From the NCBI RefSeq assembly GCF_900109315.1, contig NZ_FOJC01000005.1, positions 62,001-126,000 on the forward strand: a DNA stretch of 64,000 nt, written 5' to 3'. The stretch is from [Haemophilus] ducreyi (GTDB lineage Bacteria > Pseudomonadota > Gammaproteobacteria > Enterobacterales > Pasteurellaceae). Position numbers and translations under genes: made by a program. Below the pieces are notes generated by a model. The model worked only from the letters and a program-made list of their open reading frames with translations. It ran no database searches and had not been told where the DNA came from. How positions within the stretch are numbered: position 1 is the stretch's first letter; each line of letters starts with the position of its first letter. Positions 55,719-64,000 of this stretch are shown piece by piece.

Positions 55719-55885
55719 TTTTAATTATCTCTTATAAATAGACTAACACGAATATCAGCTATCTTAGCCGTTATTCAAAAATGAAAAAAGTATAAGCGGT
55801 GCAATCTGCTTAGTTTTTTGCAACTTTTACGCAAAATAGCACGACTTATAGGTGTTGAATCAGTCACGTAAAAACAAAAGTGTAA

Positions 55886-56548
55886 CTAGCCTGCAATCTG
55901 TAACACATCAGCAAAATCACTTGTCACAAAAGTCGGGGTTGCATCAGCTATCGGCACGTTATAATTATAACCATAAGTCAAGCCCACTACATCACAGCCG
56001 GCGGCTTTAGCGGCGATCACATCATTTTCAGAATCACCGACAAATAACATTTCCCAAGGTTTAATCGCAAATTTTTGGCAGATATGTAACATCGGATCAG
56101 GGTGTGGCTTAATTTTCGCAAGTGATTGCCCACCTAAATAAGCACTAAACAATTCAAAAATACCAAAAGTAGTTAACACAGGTTCAACTAATTTCGTTGG
56201 CTTATTGGTAATCACCACTAAAATAAAGCCCCGTGCTTTTAACATTTCCAATGTCTGCTTCACATTTGGATAAAGCTGACTCTTTTCACAAATATAAGTG
56301 GCATAATATTTATCAAAACTAGCACGCATTTCGGCAAGTTGCTTCGCATCAAAATCTTTTGCAGTCTCTGCTATTGCATTCTGAAAGAAAATATCTGCGC
56401 CTTTGCCAATCCAACTCAGCACTTTATCTGCTGTGGTGACGGGTAAATGATGTTCGGTAAACATAGCATTTACCACTAACGTTAAATCTGGCAAAGTATT
56501 GACTAGCGTGCCATCAAGATCAAAACCAATCACTTTATATTTGCTCAT
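55886..56548 (-). CDS. gph: Phosphoglycolate phosphatase
   Basis: HAD phosphatase removing 2-phosphoglycolate, formed for example in repair of oxidised DNA ends. The 220-residue protein has motif I VIGFDLDGTLVNTLPDL, motif II VVITNKP and motif III with PHPDP and FVGDSENDVIAAKAAG. The start MSKYKVIG (56548) follows GGAGAATATA; the frame extends to 56563 without support. Confidence 0.93.
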   Translation of the reverse strand: MSKYKVIGFDLDGTLVNTLPDLTLVVNAMFTEHHLPVTTADKVLSWIGKGADIFFQNAIAETAKDFDAKQLAEMRASFDKYYATYICEKSQLYPNVKQTLEMLKARGFILVVITNKPTKLVEPVLTTFGIFELFSAYLGGQSLAKIKPHPDPMLHICQKFAIKPWEMLFVGDSENDVIAAKAAGCDVVGLTYGYNYNVPIADATPTFVTSDFADVLQIAG

Positions 56549-56567
56549 TATATTCTCCATCATAGAA

Positions 56568-56610
56568 AAGCGGTCTGATTCAGCAAAAATTTTACAAAAT
56601 CAGACCGCTT
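56568..56610 (-). terminator. Terminator after lgt, arms are uptake sequences
   Basis: AAGCGGTCTGATT (56568-56580) pairs perfectly with AATCAGACCGCTT (56598-56610). On the minus strand TTTTCTATG follows. Both arms contain AAGCGGTC. Confidence 0.75.
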
Positions 56611-56621
56611 ATTGCATTAAT

Positions 56622-57419
56622 TTATTCGGCTTTGTTTGATCTATATGCCCATAACATTACGCCAACACCGCCAACAATCATCGGTAATGATAATAACTGA
56701 CCACGGGTTATTAAATCCGCCGCCGTATTCACATTTGGATCAATATCACGAACGTATTCCACTACGAAACGAAACACACCATAACCAACTAAAAACAAGC
56801 CTGCTACCGATCCCATTGGACGTGGCTTTTTAATAAAGGCATTCAAAATACCAAATAGCACAACCCCTTCAAGTAAAAACTCATACAACTGTGATGGATG
56901 ACGCGGTAAATAGCCACCACTCGGAAATAACACCGCCCACGGCACATCTGTTACTCTGCCCCAAAGTTCATCATTAATAAAATTACCAATGCGTCCCATG
57001 CCTAAACCAAAGGGAATTAACGGCGCAATAAAATCTGCCGTCTGCCAAAAAGAACGTTGTTGGCGGTAAGAAACCCAAATCATTGCAACGATCACGCCGA
57101 TTAAACCACCGTGAAATGACATTCCGCCTTCCCAAATACAAAACAGAAAAAGCGGATCCTGTAAGAAGCGGTCGAAACTATAAAACAACACATCACCGAC
57201 ACGGCCACCCAATACTACACCCCAAAATCCCGTGTACAATAGTTGATCCACTTGTTCACCACTCCAGACACCACCCGATACTTTTGCTCTTTTCATTCCT
57301 AACCAATAAGCAAAAGCAAAGCCCATTAAATACATTAAGCCATACCAACGTAGTGAAATCGGCCCAAGACTGAAAATAATCGGATCAATTTGCGGAAATT
57401 GAATAAACTGTTCGGACAT
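56622..57419 (-). CDS. lgt: Prolipoprotein diacylglyceryl transferase
   Basis: Inner-membrane enzyme attaching diacylglycerol to the lipobox cysteine of prolipoproteins, so it modifies the several lipoproteins of this window. The 265-residue protein has about seven membrane segments, [11 protein letters not shown] and the Lgt signature [14 protein letters not shown] (Asp where Gly is more usual), and ending [13 protein letters not shown]. Confidence 0.95.
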   Translation of the reverse strand: MSEQFIQFPQIDPIIFSLGPISLRWYGLMYLMGFAFAYWLGMKRAKVSGGVWSGEQVDQLLYTGFWGVVLGGRVGDVLFYSFDRFLQDPLFLFCIWEGGMSFHGGLIGVIVAMIWVSYRQQRSFWQTADFIAPLIPFGLGMGRIGNFINDELWGRVTDVPWAVLFPSGGYLPRHPSQLYEFLLEGVVLFGILNAFIKKPRPMGSVAGLFLVGYGVFRFVVEYVRDIDPNVNTAADLITRGQLLSLPMIVGGVGVMLWAYRSNKAE

Positions 57420-57488
57420 AATTTTCCTTATAAAAACATCAGCCTAAAAGAGACTTCATTCACTAAGCACACTTTAGGCTGTATCAAA

Positions 57489-58280
57489 TTATTTTAAAAA
57501 CATATTAATAGCAATACAAACTAGCAAAACTGCAAACGCTTTTTTCAACATTGGAACCGGCAACACATTTGCTGCATTAGCGCCTAATTTTGACGTAAAA
57601 TAAGACGTCAACGTAATGCCAAATAAAGCGGGTAAATAAACATAACCTAATGAATATTCAGGCAAATTAGCTGAATTCCAACCGCTTAACATATAACTTA
57701 ATGCCCCGGCTAAACCAAGAAAGGCGCCACAAAATGATGACGTGCCAATGGCTGCCCGCATATTAAGTCCTCGATTATTCAAAAACGGCACAATAAATGC
57801 CCCGCCAACAATGCCTGCCATACTTGAAATGGCGCCAATAGTAACGCCTGCCATTAACGTGGTCGATGTAGTGAGCGGTTTAATTTTAACTGTTTTATGC
57901 AAAGAAAAAACCATTCTTGCCGCCAGATAAATCACCATTACCGAAAAGATTTTAGTGGTCAGTTTTGGATCTAAATGGCTAATTAATAAACTTGCCAAAA
58001 ATACCGACACCATCAATGCGGGAATCAAATATCGACTGATTCGCACATCTACATTTCCTAATTTATTATGCCGTTGTGCTGAAGAAAAAGCCGTAATCAC
58101 AATAGTTGCAAAGGAAGTGCCCAATGCGGTTGCCATTAAATTTTCCGGCATCACACCAACTGTTGGTAATAAATAAACTAAGCTAGGCACAATAATTAAA
58201 CCACCACCAATGCCGAACAAGCCTGCAAAAAACCCCACTAAGGTCCCTAATGCCAAGCAACTGACAAACACCTCTAACAT
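57489..58280 (-). CDS. TSUP (TauE/SafE) family transporter
   Basis: Membrane protein of 263 residues with about eight hydrophobic segments and two glycine-rich repeats, FAGLFGIGGGLIIVPSLVYL near the N-terminus and SSMAGIVGGAFIVPFLNNRG in the middle. Family members export or import sulfite, sulfonates or related anions; the substrate is unknown here. The start MLEVFVSC (58280) follows AAGGAAAATAACG, which lies on the rppH stop; they are probably one operon. Confidence 0.88.
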   Translation of the reverse strand: MLEVFVSCLALGTLVGFFAGLFGIGGGLIIVPSLVYLLPTVGVMPENLMATALGTSFATIVITAFSSAQRHNKLGNVDVRISRYLIPALMVSVFLASLLISHLDPKLTTKIFSVMVIYLAARMVFSLHKTVKIKPLTTSTTLMAGVTIGAISSMAGIVGGAFIVPFLNNRGLNMRAAIGTSSFCGAFLGLAGALSYMLSGWNSANLPEYSLGYVYLPALFGITLTSYFTSKLGANAANVLPVPMLKKAFAVLLVCIAINMFLK

Positions 58281-58282
58281 CG

Positions 58283-58876
58283 TTATTTTCCTTTTGGATA
58301 ATGATTCCAAGCTCTAGCCGACTTACGTGTTTCCCGCCGTTGATATTCTCGTTTATCGCTTGCATCTAGCACACTTCTTTCTGTCTCGCTTTTTCTCGTT
58401 TCATTCAATAAAATAGCGGCAAACTCGCGCATTACTTTACGATAAACATCGCGTTTAAAAGACACCACCTGGCGTACTGGATACCAAAAACTAACCCAAC
58501 GCCAACCATCAAACTCTGGACTTTTTGTTGTTTTTAAATTTACTGCGCTTTCATCACTAACCAATTGCAATAAAAACCAACGCTGTTTTTGCCCAATACA
58601 TACCGGCTGACTCGCGTCATTACGCACTAACCGCTTCGGTAATTTATATTTCAGCCAATATTTAGACGCCCATAATAATCGTACATCTTTTTTGGTTAAG
58701 CCAACTTCTTCATAAAGCTCACGGTACATTGCTGTTTCAATGTTTTCACCCTCGTTAATGCCACCTTGTGGAAATTGCCAAGAGTTTTGTCCAAACCGCC
58801 TCGCCCATAAAACTTGCCCAACCTTATTACAAATGACGATACCTACATTTGGGCGGTAGCCATCGAAATCGATCAC
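58283..58876 (-). CDS. rppH: RNA pyrophosphohydrolase
   Basis: Nudix hydrolase that converts 5'-triphosphate (or diphosphate) mRNA ends to monophosphate, triggering RNase E decay. The 197-residue protein begins [17 protein letters not shown] and has the Nudix box [23 protein letters not shown]. The C-terminal tail is basic. It works in the same pathway as rne and rraA, also in this window. Confidence 0.95.
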   Translation of the reverse strand: MIDFDGYRPNVGIVICNKVGQVLWARRFGQNSWQFPQGGINEGENIETAMYRELYEEVGLTKKDVRLLWASKYWLKYKLPKRLVRNDASQPVCIGQKQRWFLLQLVSDESAVNLKTTKSPEFDGWRWVSFWYPVRQVVSFKRDVYRKVMREFAAILLNETRKSETERSVLDASDKREYQRRETRKSARAWNHYPKGK

Positions 58877-59389
58877 TCGACCACCTACTTATAAACTAGA
58901 AATCAAATAGTGTTGATTGTTTCACACTTTCAGACTTTGAACAACCTTTTACTAAAGCTGTATATAACACTGTGGATAAACGTGGTAAAAAAGGTAAATA
59001 AAGTGGCATAAATAAGCTAACTATTTGTTTTTATTTAACTAACTTTGATAACACGCTCACCATCAAATAAAGATCTTTTTGCCTGTTTTGATCAGTGTTT
59101 TTCCAGTAGTTATTTAACCTGTTTTACGGAAAATACGGGCAATTCATCAACTTATCACTAACTTAAGCCAATCTGTTTATTTATCCCCATTAGTTGTGGA
59201 TAAAATTGTGATAGATGCAGATAATCAAGGTGTATAACTTGATAAAACACTAGCCCACATTACAAATGTATAATAAAAACAATAAGTTACAAATCATATT
59301 AGCCACTTAAAAAACTAAAAATCCTACCGCTTATTTTTTAAACACAGATTACACACTCACGCTAACAACAAAAGCGGGCAAAATAGTGA
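58877..59389. other. Gene-free AT-rich region with DnaA boxes (possible origin-like or DnaA-binding element)
   Basis: No supported gene in about 570 bp between rppH and ppa. It has two perfect DnaA boxes TGTGGATAA (58971-58979; 59195-59203), and three with one mismatch: TGTATATAA (58959-58967), TTATCCCCA (59181-59189) and GGTGTATAA (59229-59237). A stretch near 59070-59105 has two GATC-start, T-rich 13-mers (GATCTTTTTGCCT, GATCAGTGTTTTT), similar to the oriC unwinding repeats. An uptake-like ACCGCTTAT lies near 59326. Whether it is oriC, a DnaA reservoir or chance is open; gene directions around it do not diverge as expected of an origin. Confidence 0.45.
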
Positions 59390-59418
59390 ATAAAAAATTC
59401 CAAACAAAATTGTTTGGC
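59390..59418 (-). terminator. Terminator after ppa
   Basis: CCAAACAA (59400-59407) and TTGTTTGG (59410-59417); on the minus strand followed by AATTTTTTATT. Confidence 0.8.
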
Positions 59419-59446
59419 ATTCTACAGCAATAGAATATGCTAATGA

Positions 59447-59974
59447 CTATTTCTTAGCACGTTCAAATGAGTCTAAGATTTCTTGACGCGCTTCATTTAC
59501 ATCACCCCAACCTTCTACTTTCACCCATTTACCCGCTTCTAAGGCTTTATAACTTTCAAAGAAGTGCTGAATTTGTGCTTTTAATAAAGCTGGTAAATCA
59601 TTAACATCTTTAATATGATCATACTCTTTAGTTAATTTAGTGTGCGGAACCGCCACTACTTTTGCATCACCACCGGCTTCATCTGTCATTTTTAACACAC
59701 CCACCGGACGGCAACGAATCACTGAACCAGGTTGTAATGGATATGGCGTTGGCACTAACACATCTACTGGATCGCCGTCAGATGATAAAGTATGGTTTAC
59801 ATAACCATAATTTGCAGGATAAAACATGGCTGTCGACATAAAACGATCAACAAATAATGAACCACTCTCTTTATCTACTTCATATTTAATCGGATCTGAA
59901 TTTGCTGGAATTTCGATTACTACATAAATATCATCTGGTAATGCTTTACCAGCGGGTACGTTTTCTAAGCCCAT
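59447..59974 (-). CDS. ppa: Inorganic pyrophosphatase
   Basis: Hydrolyses pyrophosphate to phosphate, pulling biosynthetic reactions forward. The 175-residue family I enzyme has [15 protein letters not shown], the signature DGDPVDVLV and the metal and substrate residues in [13 protein letters not shown] and DINDLP-type region (KDVNDLP). Length is standard. GGAAACT lies before the ATG. Confidence 0.97.
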   Translation of the reverse strand: MGLENVPAGKALPDDIYVVIEIPANSDPIKYEVDKESGSLFVDRFMSTAMFYPANYGYVNHTLSSDGDPVDVLVPTPYPLQPGSVIRCRPVGVLKMTDEAGGDAKVVAVPHTKLTKEYDHIKDVNDLPALLKAQIQHFFESYKALEAGKWVKVEGWGDVNEARQEILDSFERAKK

Positions 59975-60047
59975 TTTAGTTTCCTTCTGTTGTAGCGGTA
60001 AAAAAACAATGCGATTATAGCTTATCTCACATTAAATTTGTATAAAT

Positions 60048-60758
60048 ATGAAAAAATCGAACGGCTTCCAATTCAAACAGTTTTTTATTCAACATAATCG
60101 ATGTGCAATGAAAGTAAATACTGATGGCATCTTGCTTGGTGCGATCGCGGATATTCAACACGCAAAACACATTTTAGATCTAGGCACAGGCAGTGGCTTA
60201 GTCGCATTAATGTTGGCTCAACGCACACCGGCACACTGCCAAATTACAGCCATTGAACTAGAACAAAATGCCTTTCAACAAGCGGTCGAAAATGTCCAAC
60301 ATTCGGCTTGGGCAACACGTATTGAAGTACGATAAGGCGATATTTTAGCGGTCGATTTTGCGCAGAAATTTGACTTAATTGTTGCTAATCCACCTTATTT
60401 TAGTGATGGTTTAGCCGCAAAATCCGATGCTAGGCAATTAGCCCGTACTGCGACGCAAAGCCATTTAAGTTGGCTATTACAAGCCAAAAAATGGTCAACC
60501 GCACAAGGTAAAATCACGTTTATTTTACCAACTGAAACAGCCTCCAAGTTACTTGAACACCTCCCCACTAGCGGGCTATTTTGTCAGCAAATTTACCAAA
60601 TTCATACCAAACCGAAGCAAGTTGCCAAACGAAGCATCATAACGTTTGGTTTAATGCCTCGTCAGCTTAAGCAATATAGGCTCACTATCTACAACGATCA
60701 AAATCAATACACCGAGGAATATAAAAAGCTAACACAAGCCTTTTATCTGAATATGTAA
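60048..60758 (+). pseudogene. trmN6: tRNA1(Val) (adenine37-N6)-methyltransferase, interrupted by an in-frame TAA
   Basis: The frame from 60048 to 60758 encodes a 236-residue methyltransferase of the YfiC/TrmN6 type if one TAA (60333-60335) is ignored. Before it: [26 protein letters not shown] and the SAM motif [18 protein letters not shown]. After it, without frame change: GDILAVDF, the catalytic LIVANPPYFSD and the C-terminus KKLTQAFYLNM. CGA-TAA-GGC could come from CAA by one C-to-T change. The 95-residue fragment lacks NPPY and should be inactive. Sequencing error remains possible. Confidence 0.85.
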
Positions 60759-60772
60759 TTGCTGCGCATAAA

Positions 60773-60796
60773 AAAACCGACCAAGCGGTCGGTTTT
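60773..60796. terminator. Terminator with uptake sequence in the stem
   Basis: AAAACCGACC (60773-60782) pairs with GGTCGGTTTT (60787-60796), loop AAGC. Contains CAAGCGGTC. It lies between the convergent trmN6 and rraA. Confidence 0.85.
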
Positions 60797-60812
60797 CAGT
60801 ATTATTTAGCCA

Positions 60813-61310
60813 TTATTCAGCTAATTCGTTTAAATCTAATAACTCCGGTGAAAGAATAATCCCGGTTAAATCTGCATACACATAATCTTCAGGGAAGAAC
60901 GTCACTCCCCCAAAATTAACAGGCATATCTACCTCTCCTATATCTGCATCTTCTGCACCAACCGGTATCGGTGCTAAAGCGTGAATACCAATATCTAATG
61001 TTTCTAATACATCTAATTGACGCACCGCACCATAAACAATAATACCCTGCCAGCCATTATCTACCGCTAATTTTGCCAATTTGGCATCAATTAATGCACG
61101 GCGCACTGCTCCACCACCATCAATCAGCAATACTCGCCCTTCACCTTCTTCTTCCAATACCTCTGCAATTAAGCCATTGTTTTCAAAACATTTAACTGTC
61201 GTAATTTTGCCATAAAACGACGAAGCTCCGCCAAAGCTAGAAAAAATAGGTTCAACTACATCTACTTGATCAGAATAAATATCACAAAGTGCTGAAGTAT
61301 CAATACGCAT
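60813..61310 (-). CDS. rraA: Regulator of ribonuclease activity A
   Basis: Trimeric protein that binds the C-terminal half of RNase E and lowers its activity. The 165-residue protein has [20 protein letters not shown] at the start, [25 protein letters not shown] and [25 protein letters not shown], close to E. coli RraA. Its target rne is in this window. Confidence 0.95.
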   Translation of the reverse strand: MRIDTSALCDIYSDQVDVVEPIFSSFGGASSFYGKITTVKCFENNGLIAEVLEEEGEGRVLLIDGGGAVRRALIDAKLAKLAVDNGWQGIIVYGAVRQLDVLETLDIGIHALAPIPVGAEDADIGEVDMPVNFGGVTFFPEDYVYADLTGIILSPELLDLNELAE

Positions 61311-61390
61311 AATATGCTCCTATAAAAATAGTTGTTGTCGCCAAGTATAAACCTAAGTAAACAATTTGCAAAACTTTTGCCAAAAACAAG

Positions 61391-61410
61391 CGCTTGATCA
61401 TAATCAAGCG
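61391..61410 (-). terminator. Terminator after mqo
   Basis: CGCTTGAT (61391-61398) and ATCAAGCG (61403-61410), 4-nt loop; on the minus strand CTTGTTTTTGG follows. Confidence 0.75.
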
Positions 61411-61444
61411 ATTAAGTATTCCTAAGCGTAAAAGATAAAAACGC

Positions 61445-62914
61445 CTACTGATCTAACAATAAACTTGCCTCAAAACGGCGTTTTAGGGTGGCGTATAATT
61501 CAGCATCATCACGTAACGAAGTCTGATATGAAGGCAACATATGTTGTAATTTCTGTTGCCAAGCGGGCAATTCATCTGAAAAACATTTAAGCAATACGTC
61601 TAACATAGCCTTCACTGAAATTGATGCACCCGGGGAGGCCCCTAACAATACAGCTAATGAACCATCTTCAGCAGTAACGACCTCCGTACCAAATCGCATT
61701 TCACCATCAATGAGCACTTGTACTCTTTTCCCAGCCACCAGCACTTGCCAATCTTCACTGTTAGCGTCGGGGATAAAATCACGTAACTCGACCATTCGCT
61801 GTTCTTTAGTTAACAACGCCTGTTTGATTAAATAATTGGCTAATGGCAAATTTTTAATTCCGGCAGCCATCACGGAAGAAAAATTCGATGCTTGAATTGA
61901 TTTAGGCAAATCAAACACACTGCCCTGTTTTAAAAACTTTAAAGTAAAACTGGCAAAAGGACCAAATAACAAACTTTGCTTACCATCAATAAAACGCGTG
62001 TCTAAATGGGGAACAGACATCGGTGGCGCACCTAATTTTGCCTTACCATACACTTTAGCATAATGTTTTGCTACTAGTTCAGGATTACGACACACCATAA
62101 ATAGCCCACCGACGGGAAAACCACCGATTTTTTTGCCCGCATCAATTGCTGATTTCTGTAACAGAGGTAAACTACCACCGCCACAACCAATAAACACAAA
62201 TTTTGTCCGATGAATAATCTGTTGCTGTTGTTGATCTAAAACGGTTAATTGCCAATCACCATTAGCTAACTGCTTGATATCTTTAACCCTATGCATTAAC
62301 TTTAATGCTTTGCCTTGTTGGGTTAAATAAGCACAAAGTTTGCGTGTTAAACTGCCAAAATTGACATCCGTTCCATTTTCAATATAACTAGCCGCTAAGG
62401 TTTCCGTTGCGGATCTATTTTGCATCATCAACGGCATCCATTTGGCTAACTGAGCATGATCTCGACTGAATTGCATTCCCGAAAAAAGATGATGGCCTGA
62501 TAACTGTTGATAACGTTTTCGCAAAAACGCTACGTTATCTTCACCTTGCACAAAGCTAATATGCGGAATGCGATGAATAAACTCTTGTGGTTTATCAATT
62601 TTGCCTTGCTCAACTAAGTAACTCCATAACTGCAAAGACAATTGAAAATCTTCACAGATTTTCATTGCACGTTCGATCTTTACTTCACCTTGTGCATTTT
62701 GATCAGTGTAATTCAATTCACACAACGCTGAATGTCCTGTGCCGGCATTATTCCATTCGTTTGAACTTTCTAATGCAACCTCAGCTAATTGCTCAAAAAT
62801 AGTAATACTTTTATGCGGGGCTAATTCCGCTAAAAGTGTACCTAAGGTTGCACTCATAATACCAGCACCAATCAACGTAATATCTGAATAGCTAGTTGAG
62901 TCTGAATGATTCAT
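61445..62914 (-). CDS. mqo: Malate:quinone oxidoreductase
   Basis: Membrane-associated FAD enzyme oxidising malate to oxaloacetate with electrons to quinone. The 489-residue protein has the FAD-binding start [58 protein letters not shown] and the C-terminal [19 protein letters not shown] typical of Mqo. The ATG at 62914 is chosen; a TTG at 62929 is possible. Length standard. Confidence 0.95.
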   Translation of the reverse strand: MNHSDSTSYSDITLIGAGIMSATLGTLLAELAPHKSITIFEQLAEVALESSNEWNNAGTGHSALCELNYTDQNAQGEVKIERAMKICEDFQLSLQLWSYLVEQGKIDKPQEFIHRIPHISFVQGEDNVAFLRKRYQQLSGHHLFSGMQFSRDHAQLAKWMPLMMQNRSATETLAASYIENGTDVNFGSLTRKLCAYLTQQGKALKLMHRVKDIKQLANGDWQLTVLDQQQQQIIHRTKFVFIGCGGGSLPLLQKSAIDAGKKIGGFPVGGLFMVCRNPELVAKHYAKVYGKAKLGAPPMSVPHLDTRFIDGKQSLLFGPFASFTLKFLKQGSVFDLPKSIQASNFSSVMAAGIKNLPLANYLIKQALLTKEQRMVELRDFIPDANSEDWQVLVAGKRVQVLIDGEMRFGTEVVTAEDGSLAVLLGASPGASISVKAMLDVLLKCFSDELPAWQQKLQHMLPSYQTSLRDDAELYATLKRRFEASLLLDQ

Positions 62915-63069
62915 TTTTAAAGCCTGCAATTGTTAATTAATTGTGAAATTATACCGCTAAAGAAGTTGCTAAAATGTGAAATACATCACTATTCTACAAA
63001 ATTAACATTAACCAATGGAGATAAACGAAAACGGTCTATTTCTTGCTCATATTTATTTTAACATAACAA

Positions 63070-63798
63070 TTAGAAAGATTTATTAATGCTAACTATTTGA
63101 ATACGGCCTAACTCATTTGGATTAAGCTCATAAAGGTAGAAGTTACCATTATCAACCAATTCTTTAGATAAAATAAACGTTTTATGATATTTTGCCAACA
63201 CATAATACATTTTATCATTCACTTCAAGCATATCGAATTGACTTTTAAAGCAAGGTTTAAGATAGCCGATAACAAATGCAAAAAACACAAAATAAAGGTA
63301 TGTTGATAACAATACATAACTTTTATGGTCTTGAAAGAAATGCATAATTTCCCGCAAGTTAATACTGCTTAAATGTCGATTGATAGTATTGTGGAATAAA
63401 CAGGTCAAAACGAAAACTAAACCTAGATAGATAAGTAATGCTTTTTGTGAAATCTTACCAATCAGCAAAGTACTAATAATTAAAATCGGGAGTAAACCAA
63501 CTAAGAAAATAATTGTCGCACGGACTAATCGTATACACGATAAAGAAAGGAAAGGTTTAGTTTTTATCAATAAAAACACACCAATTAAATAAGTAACAAA
63601 AATAATGAATGTGACATAAAGTACATAAACAAGGCTACGAGCCACATTACTTGCACCAATCTCAACATACCACCACGGAAAGCCATAATAGTAGGATTGA
63701 GCCCAGCCATAAGAATACGCGGCAGACCAACTCAACACCCCTAAAAAGGCCATTGAAAGTGAAGAAGAGATAATTTTATTGAACACCTCAAACATCAT
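63070..63798 (-). CDS. Unknown multi-pass membrane protein
   Basis: Not recognised. A 242-residue product with about five hydrophobic segments (IISSSLSMAFLGVLSW; LVYVLYVTFIIFVTYLIGVFLLI; IIFLVGLLPILIISTLLIG; ALLIYLGLVFVLTCLF; YVLLSTYLYFVFFAFVIGYL), then a soluble C-terminal tail of about 55 residues (KPCFKSQFDMLEVNDKMYYVLAKYHKTF). The start at 63798 (MMFEVFNK) is set by GAGGTACCAA just before it; the frame is open to 63810. No partner gene adjacent; the rest of the window to the right is empty of genes. Function unknown. Confidence 0.7.
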   Translation of the reverse strand: MMFEVFNKIISSSLSMAFLGVLSWSAAYSYGWAQSYYYGFPWWYVEIGASNVARSLVYVLYVTFIIFVTYLIGVFLLIKTKPFLSLSCIRLVRATIIFLVGLLPILIISTLLIGKISQKALLIYLGLVFVLTCLFHNTINRHLSSINLREIMHFFQDHKSYVLLSTYLYFVFFAFVIGYLKPCFKSQFDMLEVNDKMYYVLAKYHKTFILSKELVDNGNFYLYELNPNELGRIQIVSINKSF

Positions 63799-64000
63799 TT
63801 GGTACCTCATTCAAAAAAGGAAACGGCGATTATATTTTAACTTTTTTCTTTACTCAATCCGTTGTCAACTAACAAATTTGAACGCCGTTAGCTTATACTG
63901 ATTTATAAAAATCGCGCGAATTGGCTTGCTACTTCACTTCTCCAAGGTAAGTAGCGGTCAAATTAAGTAAAATAATTTACAAAATTTACTTTCAATTGCT

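Overview
The window looks like Pasteurellaceae chromosome. Gene content and order match the family (dnaQ followed by tRNA-Asp, clpP-clpX, ptsH-ptsI-crr, DMT transporter-rpmA-rplU, fabA-lonH/matP, pilin-like com genes-recC-ptrA, rppH-TSUP, gph-trpS). The DNA is AT-rich and scattered with copies of the ACAAGCGGTC-type DNA uptake sequence, often as inverted pairs forming terminators. That uptake dialect belongs to the Actinobacillus pleuropneumoniae / Mannheimia / [Haemophilus] ducreyi side of the family, not the AAGTGCGGT side of H. influenzae. I cannot name the species from sequence alone.

Layout. 0-13 kb: tail of carB, argF, thiamine transporter genes thiPQ (no thiB), the PTS operon ptsH-ptsI-crr, miaB, ettA, then a two-gene AT-rich accessory module, dnaQ and tRNA-Asp. 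13-33 kb: sulfur acceptor csdE, clpPX, lpxK-ycaR, a DppA/HbpA-type lipoprotein, pdxH, srmB-rimI-holD, rsmC, competence gene comF, a Cof phosphatase, DMT transporter, rpmA/rplU, slyD, glmM, rpiA, znuA, ubiD and two envelope genes. 33-43 kb: rne with a long leader, a small repeat lipoprotein, an M13 peptidase, and dnaK-dnaJ with a heat-shock promoter. 43-64 kb is mostly minus strand: ptrA, recC, the comNOPQ pilin-like genes, fabA, a Lon-like protein, matP (plus), trpS, gph, lgt, a TSUP transporter, rppH, a 570-bp gene-free stretch with DnaA boxes, ppa, a broken trmN6, rraA, mqo and an unknown membrane protein.

The main accessory item is a DarT1-like DNA ADP-ribosyltransferase toxin with a NADAR-type antitoxin (10.1-11.8 kb). 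It reads as a phage-defence/toxin-antitoxin module. The toxin has an unexpected hydrophobic C-terminal tail and sits divergently next to dnaQ.

The second theme is gene decay. comN carries a frameshift and comP an in-frame TAA, although their CRP-S (Sxy/CRP) promoter is well preserved. trmN6 is cut by a single in-frame TAA before its catalytic NPPY motif. If these are real and not sequencing errors, the strain has probably lost natural transformation. Other leads are a DnaA-box-rich intergenic region downstream of ppa, a 22-bp FabR-like palindrome over the fabA -35 box, and a comN leader hairpin with the Shine-Dalgarno sequence in its loop. No IS element, prophage or CRISPR array was seen.
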